36,286 nucleotides of DNA from assembly GCA_002305685.1 (NCBI GenBank), contig DBQB01000057.1, positions 1 to 36,286 of the forward strand, given 5' to 3'. The position numbers and the translations under genes were made by a program. The notes below the pieces were generated by a model. It was not told where the DNA came from and searched no databases. It worked only from the letters and a program-made list of their open reading frames with translations. Origin of the DNA: Ruminococcaceae bacterium UBA1405 (GTDB lineage Bacteria > Bacillota > Clostridia > Oscillospirales > Ruminococcaceae). Shown one piece after another: positions 7,680 to 15,642 of the stretch (position 1 is its first letter; each line of letters begins with the position of its first letter).

Positions 7680-9958
7680 GGCGCCGCCCCCTGTACATCA
7701 AGCGGCAATGACAGCAGTTGCTGCTGTTCCTGTTCCTTGCAAAAATCCCCCGCCGCCTCCGTCATAAAGCGGGAGAGGTTGGTATAGCGAAGGGTTTTAC
7801 GGTTGTTTTCCACCATATACCGCACCGCTTCGGGGCGCCCGATGATAATCAGCAGCTTTTTCGCACGGGTCACAGCGGTATAAAACAGATTGCGGTGATA
7901 CAGCCGGGAATGGCTGTTCATCAGCGGAAGAATCACCGCCTCGTACTCGCACCCCTGGCTTTTATGCACCGTCACCGCATAGGCAAGCTCAATCTCATCG
8001 GCGTTGTCCAGGCTGTAGTTGACCGTCCTGTCCTCATATTTTACCACAAATACCCGGGCGGATTTGTCGATTGCAAGAATGATACCGATATCCCCGTTAT
8101 ACACGCCGGTTCCGTGCTCCCCGTCCTCTTTGACCCAGACGATATCGTAGTTGTTTTTGATCTGCATCACCTTGTCCCCTTCCCGAAAGGTAAAAGGGCC
8201 AAACTGAAACTCCTTTTTCTCCGCCGACGGTGGATTCAGAATCTTCTGAAGCCTTCGGTTTAATTCCAGCGTGCCGATCTCTCCAACCCGGTTGGGAGCC
8301 ATCACCTGAATATCCCACAGCGGGGAATATCCATAGCTGGCCGGAAGCCGGCGCCGGCAGAGATCCTCCACCAGCTTTGCGGTATTTTGATAATTTGAGC
8401 TAAGCAAAAAAAAGAAATCATTGTCCCGCTTTTGCAGCTGAGGCATCTCTCCCCGCACAATGGCATGGGCGTTGGTGACAATCAAGCTTTGGGCCGCCTG
8501 GCGGAAAATCTCGGTGAGACATACGGTAGCCACCTGACCGGAGGAAATCAGATCCTTGAGCACATTCCCCGGTCCCACCGACGGAAGCTGATCCGAATCC
8601 CCCACCATCACCAGCCGGGCTGTCAATCGCAGCGCCCGCACCAGATTTTCAAAGAGCAGGATATCCACCATAGACATCTCGTCCACAATCACCACATCCG
8701 CTCCGATGGGATTTTTTTCGTTTCTCTTAAACTGAATGGCTGGACTGTTTTTATCCTTAAAATCCACCTCCAACAACCGGTGGATGGTTTTTGCTTCATG
8801 TCCGGTTACCTCGCTGAGACGCTTGGCGGCTCTTCCGGTGGGGGCGGCCAGCGCAACCTTCAATCCCTGTTCCTCAAACAGCTCGATCACCGCATTGACG
8901 GTGGTGGTTTTTCCGGTTCCAGGCCCTCCTGTGAGGATAAACAGATGGTGGGACAGAGCCTGGGCAATGGCTTTTTTCTGAAGCTGTGCGTACTGCACCC
9001 CGTTTTGCTGTTCCAGCAGCGCAATCTGATCCCCAAAATCTCCCGTGATTGGCTCCTCCATCGACAACATCATCGACAAACGCCCTGCTACATAGGTTTC
9101 CGCCCGATACAGCTGTGGCAGATAATAAAACACCGTCTCCCCCACCGTATCGCTGACCAGATTCTGCTGCTGTTCTTCCACCAAAAGCTGACGTTCCACC
9201 AGCTGCTGGTCTAAACCTGTCAGTGCTGCCGCCCGATCCGCCAGCGCTGCGGCCGGGAGACAGGTATGGCCGTTGTTGAGATTGTGGCGCAGCACATAGG
9301 CGATGGCAGCCCCGATCCGGTTGGGATCGTCCCGAGAGATTCCCAGTTTCCCTGCGATCTCGTCCGCTTTCTCAAAGGTAAGGCCCACCTCATCCCCGCA
9401 AAGCATATAGGGATTGGCCCGAATTAGTTCCGGCGCATAGGTTCCCCATGCCTTCCAGACCCGAATGCTGGCCGCCGGATCCACCCCGTGCTGAGAGAGA
9501 AAAAGCATCACCGTGCGAATACCAAAGATGCGTTGGAATTCTTCCCCGATCTCCAGCGCTTTCTTTTTGGAAATCCCCTGCACCTGTGCCAGTGTCTCAG
9601 GAGATTTCTCCATCACCTCCAGGGTATCGTCCCCAAAAGCGTCCACCAAACGGCGGGCAAGCGCCGGACCAATGCCACGGATGGCGCCGGACCCCAGATA
9701 TTTGAGAATCGCCGAGGCAGCCGCGGGGAGGCTGCGCTCCACCATTGCCGCCTTAAACTGCGGCCCATAGGTGGGGTGGGTGGTGAAATGTCCGGTAACC
9801 TTCAGCTCCTCGCCCTCGCCGATCTCCATAATCTCTCCTACAACGGTCTGAAGCTCCTCCCCGTCATCCAGCAGCAAAACCGTAAAACCGGTGTCCTCGT
9901 TGTGAAAGACGATCTCCTCCACCGTACCGGTGATGGTCTCCAGTGGACGCTGTTCCAT
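7676..9958 (-). CDS. recD2: ATP-dependent DNA helicase RecD2
   Basis: RecD2 is the stand-alone RecD-like 5'-3' superfamily 1B helicase of bacteria without RecBCD, acting in repair and recombination. The 760 residues include an N-terminal OB-like segment (1-60), helix-hairpin-helix elements (about 85-145, GSGAIRGIGPALARRL and VQGISKKKALEIG), Walker A GGPGTGKTT (about 344-352), Walker B VIVDEMSMVD (about 423-432), GDSDQLPSVGPG, and the C-terminal motif VTVHKSQGCEYE. The start has AAAGGAGG upstream. It overlaps comF by four bases. The gene upstream (10017-11525) ends 58 bases before it with a recombinase-derived tail, but recD2 itself and its ribosome site look intact. Confidence 0.96.
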   Translation of the reverse strand: MEQRPLETITGTVEEIVFHNEDTGFTVLLLDDGEELQTVVGEIMEIGEGEELKVTGHFTTHPTYGPQFKAAMVERSLPAAASAILKYLGSGAIRGIGPALARRLVDAFGDDTLEVMEKSPETLAQVQGISKKKALEIGEEFQRIFGIRTVMLFLSQHGVDPAASIRVWKAWGTYAPELIRANPYMLCGDEVGLTFEKADEIAGKLGISRDDPNRIGAAIAYVLRHNLNNGHTCLPAAALADRAAALTGLDQQLVERQLLVEEQQQNLVSDTVGETVFYYLPQLYRAETYVAGRLSMMLSMEEPITGDFGDQIALLEQQNGVQYAQLQKKAIAQALSHHLFILTGGPGTGKTTTVNAVIELFEEQGLKVALAAPTGRAAKRLSEVTGHEAKTIHRLLEVDFKDKNSPAIQFKRNEKNPIGADVVIVDEMSMVDILLFENLVRALRLTARLVMVGDSDQLPSVGPGNVLKDLISSGQVATVCLTEIFRQAAQSLIVTNAHAIVRGEMPQLQKRDNDFFFLLSSNYQNTAKLVEDLCRRRLPASYGYSPLWDIQVMAPNRVGEIGTLELNRRLQKILNPPSAEKKEFQFGPFTFREGDKVMQIKNNYDIVWVKEDGEHGTGVYNGDIGIILAIDKSARVFVVKYEDRTVNYSLDNADEIELAYAVTVHKSQGCEYEAVILPLMNSHSRLYHRNLFYTAVTRAKKLLIIIGRPEAVRYMVENNRKTLRYTNLSRFMTEAAGDFCKEQEQQQLLSLPLDVQGAAP

Positions 9959-10016
9959 CCCACTCCCTCCTTTCTGAGCAAATCCCAGGAAATCATCACT
10001 GCTGATACCATTACCG

Positions 10017-10418
10017 CTACCTGCATTTCACCCATTTTTTCCTTGGACCTGGAGCAAAACACGCAATATCCGAAACAGTTATCGTGGAGGTGTTCTGCCC
10101 CGAAATGTTGTAGGTGAGGACTATTCTTCGCCCTTTACCTCCGTCTGTATCATAGACATAGACTGAGTTCACCAGAGTGTCAATCACTCGTCTTTGGTAC
10201 TCCACACTCTTGGGGTCACCGCCCTTGAATGATTCGAGCCAATGGATGATTCGCTCCTTCGAGAGAAGGGGCTTTTTCATTTCCTCCTTGGAGATGAGCT
10301 GCTTGAGGTCGCTCTTGTAGGCTTCAAGCTCCATGAGTCGTTCCTTGGTGGTCTCGGAGACAATGCCCTGTTCCATCAAGCCTACGAGGTTCCTCAGACT
10401 TCTTTCAGTCTCCCGAAG
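10017..10418 (-). mobile_element. Remnant of a large serine recombinase (C-terminal tail only)
   Basis: Residues 370-502 of the surrounding gene match, by motif recognition, the end of TndX/TnpX-type site-specific serine recombinases found on clostridial integrative elements. That is the coiled-coil region after the zinc ribbon, then (R)RxIDTLVNSVYVYD and a short beta-strand tail. The catalytic resolvase domain, the recombinase domain and the zinc ribbon are absent from the window. The junction at about 10418 is estimated from where similarity to recombinases begins (LRETERS). No direct repeat or attachment site could be identified around it. Confidence 0.75.
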
Positions 10419-11525
10419 GGGAACTTCCAATGACGCCAGCTTCCACTGTTCCCCTTCCCGGACAAAGTACAAAGTATAGGCGGTGGGATACTGATAGGAT
10501 TTGCTTCCCATATAAATATAGTAATCAAACTGAATATTGCAGGAATAATGGGAGGCGTCATAAAGAATAAAATTATCCATCTCCAAATTCTCAAAAGCGT
10601 TGGCATCGTGGGTAATATACCAGGCGTTGCTGAACCCATACAGATGGTTATAAAGGCTGCCGTTTTCCAGCAGATAGGGCAGTAACTCTCCGAAAGAAGC
10701 GTCCTTTGTGATAAACTCTGCGTACAGTTTGGCCACATTTTCCGCCTTCACCCCTGACGCGGAGGCAAACTCCTCGGAAGCATAGTGGATCACTTCATAA
10801 TAGGCAATGCCGTCCTTCTCCTCGGTCAAATTAAGGGCACAGCTTCCTCCATCCACCGCCTGGGCTTCCACCTGCGGCATCTGCAACAGCCCCTCCACCC
10901 GATAGCGAATGTAGGTAGGCTGGCCATACCCCTCAGGGAGTTCCTGATATCCGGATACATCCATCGCTACGGCATTATCCACCATATAATCCTGCGATAG
11001 ATCTTTGGCGTTGATGGTAAGCTGTATCCCGGCCGGAGCCAGAATCTCCACCCCATACTTTCCACTGATGGGAGACACTTCAATATCGCTGATCTGCCAA
11101 GTATCCAGTTGATAGCGCTGGGTTTTTCCGCTGGGCGTCAGCACCAGCTCAGCAATCTGAACGCCATCCAGCGCTACCACAAATCTTTTCTCGCTGCCGG
11201 TTCCCACTTTGGGAATCAGGGAGTATTCCCCTTTTCCCCCTTCCTTGGGTGCAAAATATTGCTCCACTGCTTGAGCAAAATTACCCTCAGCCTCCAAAGG
11301 ATGCGGCGTATAGGAAAAATAGGGGGCAAGCGCTTCCAACTGCTGGTTCTCAAACAACATCAGTCCCTGCTGCGCTGCATTTTCTGGAAGGCTCTCTTGA
11401 TACTCCTCCAGAAAATCCCATAACATTCCCAGCACACCGATGCCCAGGGGAACCATCAGCAATACCAGAAACAGCGCCGCCTTCCAAAACCAGGTGCTAC
11501 CGCGTTTTCCAGGTCTCACCGCCAC
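10017..11525 (-). CDS. Unknown membrane-anchored protein fused to a serine recombinase C-terminal tail
   Basis: I do not recognise the first ~369 residues. They start with a basic stretch and one membrane segment (about 14-36), then an extracellular region in which 285-369 looks like an NTF2-like fold ending in REGEQWKLASLEVP. From about residue 370 the sequence changes to the C-terminal coiled coil and tail of large serine recombinases: TTKERLMELEAYKSDL, KPLLSKERIIHWLESF, YQRRVIDTLVNSVYVYD, IVLTYNISGQ. Codon use shifts with it: in the tail 10 of 13 leucines are CTC or CTT and no arginine is CGC or CGT, while the gene's start uses mostly CTG. The GTG start has AGGAGG 8 bases upstream. It lies 40 bases after the phosphodiester glycosidase gene and probably belongs to that envelope set. 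The tail cannot be catalytic. Confidence 0.85.
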   Translation of the reverse strand: MAVRPGKRGSTWFWKAALFLVLLMVPLGIGVLGMLWDFLEEYQESLPENAAQQGLMLFENQQLEALAPYFSYTPHPLEAEGNFAQAVEQYFAPKEGGKGEYSLIPKVGTGSEKRFVVALDGVQIAELVLTPSGKTQRYQLDTWQISDIEVSPISGKYGVEILAPAGIQLTINAKDLSQDYMVDNAVAMDVSGYQELPEGYGQPTYIRYRVEGLLQMPQVEAQAVDGGSCALNLTEEKDGIAYYEVIHYASEEFASASGVKAENVAKLYAEFITKDASFGELLPYLLENGSLYNHLYGFSNAWYITHDANAFENLEMDNFILYDASHYSCNIQFDYYIYMGSKSYQYPTAYTLYFVREGEQWKLASLEVPLRETERSLRNLVGLMEQGIVSETTKERLMELEAYKSDLKQLISKEEMKKPLLSKERIIHWLESFKGGDPKSVEYQRRVIDTLVNSVYVYDTDGGKGRRIVLTYNISGQNTSTITVSDIACFAPGPRKKWVKCR

Positions 11526-11565
11526 AGGCGATCCCTCCTTCTTCCCGCCAATCTGCTATTTCTTC

Positions 11566-12771
11566 TTACTGGGGCGCTTGCTCTGTGTTTTCCGGTGCTC
11601 CCCGAACCAAAAAAGCGGTGGGAATCTTTCTGGAACCATAGAGAGAAGCGCAGGTGGTGATGATTTCATCCTCATACACCATCAAAGAGGAGGAGCCTCC
11701 ATCCAGGTTAGCAGCGTTCACCGCGCCAAACTCCAGCATAATCTCGATCAAATCCTTATAGCTGGCCCCCAGACTGTGGGATTGCCGTCCGTCGATCACC
11801 AACAGCAGCACTGCCCCATCCTCCCGCTGCCCAATGGCTGTCCGAGGATTGAGTCCGCCTCCAGATCCGGAAACCTGAGCCGGCTCCCCATTGACCACAA
11901 GGATTGGTCCAAAATTGACGGCATCCCGAATCCCCCGGTCCAGCGCCTCCTGCGCCGACATATTTCCCACCACCAGACGGTTGTCCCGGTCAAAACCAAT
12001 CACTTCGCTGACCAGGGAGGGATAACCGTTCATCATCACGCCGCCTGAGATTACCAGCCCAATGGGGGATCCGCCGTCTCCCACTCCGTTTTCATCCATA
12101 AACCCACCACCATTGATTCCGGCCAATGCGCCGTCCCTGCGGCACATCTCTTCCACCCGCATACCGCCGGTGGAAAGATGAAAGGCTTCCGGTGTTGCCA
12201 CGTACACCCGGGAAGGATCCTGAACGATCAGCATCTTTCCTTTATAGGTCGTTCCACTGACTTCCACCAACTCCACTGCGGACAGATCCACCGGGGTGGA
12301 TTCCATCTCTTCCTCCTCCCCTTCAGGGGAGACAGAAGAGGACGGGGTTTCGGTAACCTCATAGGTGGGAAGAACTGAATTCTTTTGAATAATCTCGTCA
12401 ATTTCCTCCTGGGAAAAGAACAGCCGGGGGATAAATTTGGCAGCGCTGGTTTCCATGGCGGAGACAAGCAACAGATCCCGTGCCGCCGGGGAGGGACCGC
12501 GAAACACCACATAACAGGCACCCAGCAAAAACAGCACCGTCAACAGCAGCGCCAGCAAAATAAGCAAAAAAGCTTTACCCACGCCCTTTAATCCTCGAAC
12601 GGCAAGCAACACAGCAGACTTTTTTTCTACCTGTACCTGGGGTAAAAGTCTTTTTTCAACACGGAACCTCCGGATGTTTTTCTCTCTCATCGCTCTGCGG
12701 CTGGGAGATGTGTCACTGGAAAAGTCCGCTGCCCTTTCTTCTCTCTCGGGAGACTGTTTTTGTAAATCCAT
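11566..12771 (-). CDS. Membrane-anchored phosphodiester glycosidase (NAGPA domain) protein
   Basis: The C-terminal ~230 residues form the phosphodiester glycosidase domain (PF09992, named after the mammalian enzyme that uncovers mannose-6-phosphate by removing GlcNAc from a phosphodiester). Key blocks are AGINGGGFMDENG, NFGPILVVNGEP, NPRTAIGQREDG and ANLDGGSSSLMVY. The N-terminus is a charged, Arg-rich cytoplasmic tail of about 60 residues, one membrane helix (about 66-92) and an acidic Ser/Glu linker (about 142-160), so the enzyme faces outside. Bacterial members are thought to act on exopolysaccharide or teichoic-acid-like phosphodiester sugars; the substrate here is unknown. It lies 22 bases after the GT2-GtrA gene and 40 bases before the next, suggesting one operon. 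The ribosome site is weak (AAAGCGG). Confidence 0.9.
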   Translation of the reverse strand: MDLQKQSPEREERAADFSSDTSPSRRAMREKNIRRFRVEKRLLPQVQVEKKSAVLLAVRGLKGVGKAFLLILLALLLTVLFLLGACYVVFRGPSPAARDLLLVSAMETSAAKFIPRLFFSQEEIDEIIQKNSVLPTYEVTETPSSSVSPEGEEEEMESTPVDLSAVELVEVSGTTYKGKMLIVQDPSRVYVATPEAFHLSTGGMRVEEMCRRDGALAGINGGGFMDENGVGDGGSPIGLVISGGVMMNGYPSLVSEVIGFDRDNRLVVGNMSAQEALDRGIRDAVNFGPILVVNGEPAQVSGSGGGLNPRTAIGQREDGAVLLLVIDGRQSHSLGASYKDLIEIMLEFGAVNAANLDGGSSSLMVYEDEIITTCASLYGSRKIPTAFLVRGAPENTEQAPQ

Positions 12772-12792
12772 TGTATTACCGCTTTCTTAGTT

Positions 12793-13866
12793 CTAACGTT
12801 GATTTGAAAATACCCACTCCCGCTGGATTTGAAAACTGGCAAAAAATAAAACCGTATCCACCGCCAGCTTCACCGGCACCGACCAGACCCGTCCAACCAA
12901 TCCTGTGAATATCGAGACCAATACGGCGGAACAAAGCATCTGTATCCCGCACAGCAGATAGTACCGCACTGCAACTCCGGCAAACCGCTGCTGATTTTTG
13001 AATACTATCAGTTTGTTTATCGATAAATTATACATTGAGGAGATAATTCTGGCCAATACCGTGGACAAAACGACACTCGTGGCCAAGCTCTGCCCCCGCA
13101 GAAGATAGCTCAAAAGGGCAAACGCTCCCAAATCCAGTACCAGCGAGGAGCCGGACGCCAACATAAAACGCATCAAAATCCGAAGGATGCGCAGAGAATC
13201 CACCAGCGGACGGTAATGGGAGGAACGGTTTTCCTCCAGATAAACCGTCTCGATGGGAATCTCCGCAAAGGGGATTCCCTGCTGTTTCATCTCCAGCAGC
13301 ATATTGGTCTCATACTCAAACCGCTCTCCCTGCAAATCCAGCATCTGGGACAAAAAACAGTTGGGAATGGCCCGCAATCCCGTTTGGGTATCGGAGAGGC
13401 GGATACCACAGGCTGCCAAAAACAGGAAGGAGGTAATTCGGTTTCCCACACGGCTTTTGGGAGGAACATGGGGAAGGGAAAAATCCCGGCATCCCAAATA
13501 TACCCGGTCTGGGGAAGCCACCAGGGCCTGAGCACACCGAAGGATATCCTCCGCCCGATGCTGATTGTCTCCATCCACCGTCACCACCCCGACGTTGTCT
13601 CCCGGATGGCAAAGATAATAATTGAAGGCATTTTTCAGGCCTCGGCCCTTTCCCAGATTTTTGGCATGACGGAGAAAATCTACCGACAATCCTTTTTCCT
13701 CTGCAAGAGCCAGGGCCTGCTGAAAATATTTTTGATGTTCCGCACTGCTGCCGTCGTCCACCAGGATCATACGGCCAAATCCTACTTTGATGATCCCTTC
13801 CACCACTGCAAGAAGCTTTTCGTCAGGATTGAGGGAGGGAAGTATCACGGTAACGGGCAAAGACAT
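12793..13866 (-). CDS. GT2 glycosyltransferase with C-terminal GtrA membrane domain
   Basis: Residues 1 to about 220 are a family 2 glycosyltransferase of the polyprenyl-phosphate mannosyl/glucosyltransferase type, with TVILPSLNPDEK, MILVDDGSS, LGKGRGLKNAF and the metal-binding VDGDNQHR; DTQTGLRAIP is a further family block. Residues about 230-357 are a GtrA domain of about four membrane helices, ending in FQIQREWVFSN. Such fusions are expected to load a sugar onto a lipid carrier at the inner face and help present it outside for glycosylation of wall polymers or proteins. The ATG chosen has AAGGAAGG with 8 bases of spacing; a GTG three codons upstream is less likely. It follows the PIG-L gene by about 60 bases on the same strand. 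Confidence 0.93.
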   Translation of the reverse strand: MSLPVTVILPSLNPDEKLLAVVEGIIKVGFGRMILVDDGSSAEHQKYFQQALALAEEKGLSVDFLRHAKNLGKGRGLKNAFNYYLCHPGDNVGVVTVDGDNQHRAEDILRCAQALVASPDRVYLGCRDFSLPHVPPKSRVGNRITSFLFLAACGIRLSDTQTGLRAIPNCFLSQMLDLQGERFEYETNMLLEMKQQGIPFAEIPIETVYLEENRSSHYRPLVDSLRILRILMRFMLASGSSLVLDLGAFALLSYLLRGQSLATSVVLSTVLARIISSMYNLSINKLIVFKNQQRFAGVAVRYYLLCGIQMLCSAVLVSIFTGLVGRVWSVPVKLAVDTVLFFASFQIQREWVFSNQR

Positions 13867-13925
13867 AGCGCTCACCTTCCTTGGATCATATAGAAAATGA
13901 TGGATCTAAACCCTTTTCCTCGGCA

Positions 13926-14192
13926 TCAGCGTTTCCTTTTCTTTCCAATGAGCAATAAAACCAAAAGCAAAAACAATGAAATTCCCGCTGCTCCCCAGGC
14001 GAGATATACAAGCCCAATGCGAGGCTGATCCGCCGCCGGAAGCTGCGCTTCTTCCACGGAAACGGGGGTGGATTCTTTCTGGGACGATGAAGGCTCCTCA
14101 CTCACACCGACGCTTTCAGAAGCCTCTGGGATACTCTCGGAGGAAGATGATTCCGGGGCAACTTGGGCGTCCCTAGGCAGTACCACGTGCTC
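13926..14192 (-). pseudogene. C-terminal stalk and membrane anchor of the PIG-L deacetylase, out of frame
   Basis: Just after the T9 run at 14193-14201 this reading frame continues as EHVVLPRDAQVAPESSS, a Ser/Glu-rich stalk of about 50 residues, a hydrophobic helix (LVYLAWGAAGISLFLLLVLL) and a basic end KKRKR, the layout of a C-terminal wall-spanning anchor. It has no ribosome site of its own and starts in the middle of the deacetylase gene. It therefore looks like the natural C-terminus of that protein, reached only if the run is read as 7 or 10 thymines. Either the gene is broken, the frame is switched by slippage, or one base is missing from the assembly. Confidence 0.7.
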
Positions 14193-15382
14193 AAAAAAAA
14201 ATCATTTCCCGCCTCATCCAATCCAACATTGGTAGCGTAAAGGCCGAACTTGCGGCAGTCATAAGGACCGGAAGCGGCCACCTCAAACCACTGCTGCTGA
14301 GAGGTATGACAGGCAAAAGCCTCCTGTGCCACCTCCAGCGCTGTTTTTCCCCCGAAGGAATCCAGGGTCATCGTTCCCCAATCCATCACAATGGGATTTT
14401 CCTCATACAGATGCAGATACAATTTGGAGATTTTCCATCCTCCATAAGCTTCATAGCTTTCCGGAAAATAGGTGGGATCATCGGTGCGCTCTATTACCTC
14501 TGTCAGGCAGTCAGCATTGAGCATATGAGCACCATGGCCATACTCACCATCGAGATCGTGTCCTATCACCACCAAAGGCTGAAACCTACGGATCAGCTCG
14601 GTCTGATAGGCAAGAATCTGCTGCCGGTCGTATACGGTTTCCGCGTGCTCCATCGATTCGCTGTACACATCCGGAAAGGATGAGATCACAGGGTAACGGG
14701 TAACCCCCGCAGTCCAAAGACCGTTGAGCTGTTCGTGAAGCCGGTAAGGCTCTCCATTATGGTTGACCATATAGGCCACCTGGATCACAACATCCCCGCG
14801 ATCCGCATAGTAGGGCATTGTTCCGCCAAAATACAGATGCTCATCGTCCGCATGGGTGGGCAACAGCAACAGATCGGCCGGCCCCTGAGCGGGCTGCCAC
14901 TGCTGTACCCAATCCGGCAGCTCCCCTTCTCCAAACAGATAGACGTCACAAAGCTGTGCCATGTCCGCCTCCCATCTCATCACAACCTGCTGGGAGGGGG
15001 TCTCCAATTTGACAGTATCGTGCAAAAATCCATACTGTCCCTGCATATAGGTGGCGGAACCCGCCTCCAATACCCACTGCTCCGGCGGGGTCTGCCATAC
15101 CACATACACCGCCCCGATGGGTTCCCCGTCAGGGCTGGTGAAGGTGATTTCCCCGTCGTCCACAAAATCAATGTAGGTGGAATACCGGCCATCCAACAGT
15201 GTCACCGAGGAAGCACCCCCTCCGGTAATCACGGCATCGACACGGTCGTTGAGTTCTGCTGCAACGGTCTCTTCCTGAGCGTGAACCGTTGCGGAAAGGG
15301 GAAGCAGCAAACCGGAAAACAGCAGCGCCCACAAACAGCCGGCGGTCAGCAGCCGTTTTCCCCAATGATGTTTCAGTGTCAT
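14102..15382 (-). CDS. Secreted PIG-L family deacetylase, frame broken near its C-terminus
   Basis: PIG-L/LmbE enzymes are zinc-dependent N-deacetylases of GlcNAc-type sugars. The chosen ATG (GAGGG 8 bases upstream) gives a signal peptide MTLKHHWGKRLLTAGCLWAL... ending near ATVHA-QEE. A beta-rich, discoidin-like segment follows (about 45-150), then the deacetylase domain with LLLPTHADDEH (His177, Asp179 and Asp180 expected at zinc and catalysis) and GHGAHML further on. After GLDEAGNDFF the frame enters an unrelated 29-residue end through a T9 run, while the adjacent frame encodes a stalk and anchor. A consensus promoter lies upstream with a leader of about 180 bases. The enzyme is therefore secreted, and probably meant to be membrane-anchored. 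Its neighbours are a glycosyltransferase and a phosphodiester glycosidase. Confidence 0.88.
   Translation of the reverse strand: MTLKHHWGKRLLTAGCLWALLFSGLLLPLSATVHAQEETVAAELNDRVDAVITGGGASSVTLLDGRYSTYIDFVDDGEITFTSPDGEPIGAVYVVWQTPPEQWVLEAGSATYMQGQYGFLHDTVKLETPSQQVVMRWEADMAQLCDVYLFGEGELPDWVQQWQPAQGPADLLLLPTHADDEHLYFGGTMPYYADRGDVVIQVAYMVNHNGEPYRLHEQLNGLWTAGVTRYPVISSFPDVYSESMEHAETVYDRQQILAYQTELIRRFQPLVVIGHDLDGEYGHGAHMLNADCLTEVIERTDDPTYFPESYEAYGGWKISKLYLHLYEENPIVMDWGTMTLDSFGGKTALEVAQEAFACHTSQQQWFEVAASGPYDCRKFGLYATNVGLDEAGNDFFLSTWYCLGTPKLPRNHLPPRVSQRLLKASV
14193..14201 (-). repeat. Homopolymer run of nine (A9 plus strand, T9 in the gene)
   Basis: Nine identical bases sit exactly where the deacetylase reading frame leaves its anchor-encoding continuation. 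Removing two or adding one thymine restores one continuous protein. Runs of this length are prone to replication slippage and to RNA polymerase slippage. Confidence 0.9.
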
Positions 15383-15567
15383 ATGATGTACCCTCAAATT
15401 CTTTTCAGTCACAAAAGTAATACAAAATGGTTAGAATGCGATTGGTATCGCTGGGACAAACCACCTTTATGGTTATCTGTTTTTATAAACGAAAACCATT
15501 TCTCTATCCCCACCCCATCAGGGACAAGAATCTCTGAAATCGGAGTCCGTCTTTTGGGGTTTGACTC

Positions 15568-15596
15568 ATTATAACATATCTCCCATTACGGAGCAA
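15568..15596 (-). promoter_or_regulatory. Sigma-A promoter for the PIG-L gene
   Basis: On the minus strand TTGCTC is followed by 17 bases and a perfect TATAAT. The transcript would start near 15560 and carry a leader of about 180 bases before the ATG at 15382. The leader begins with a possible GAGTC/GACTC stem and contains further short inverted repeats; no known riboswitch was recognised. Confidence 0.65.
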
Positions 15597-15642
15597 ATCC
15601 TTCCGGCAAATCACGGACATAAAAAAACATAAGGCCGGTCCC

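Noticed and set aside
6282..7787. Plus-strand open frame of 501 codons across mreB and comF
   Set aside because: It runs antisense to two clear genes and the gap between them; the translation resembles no protein.
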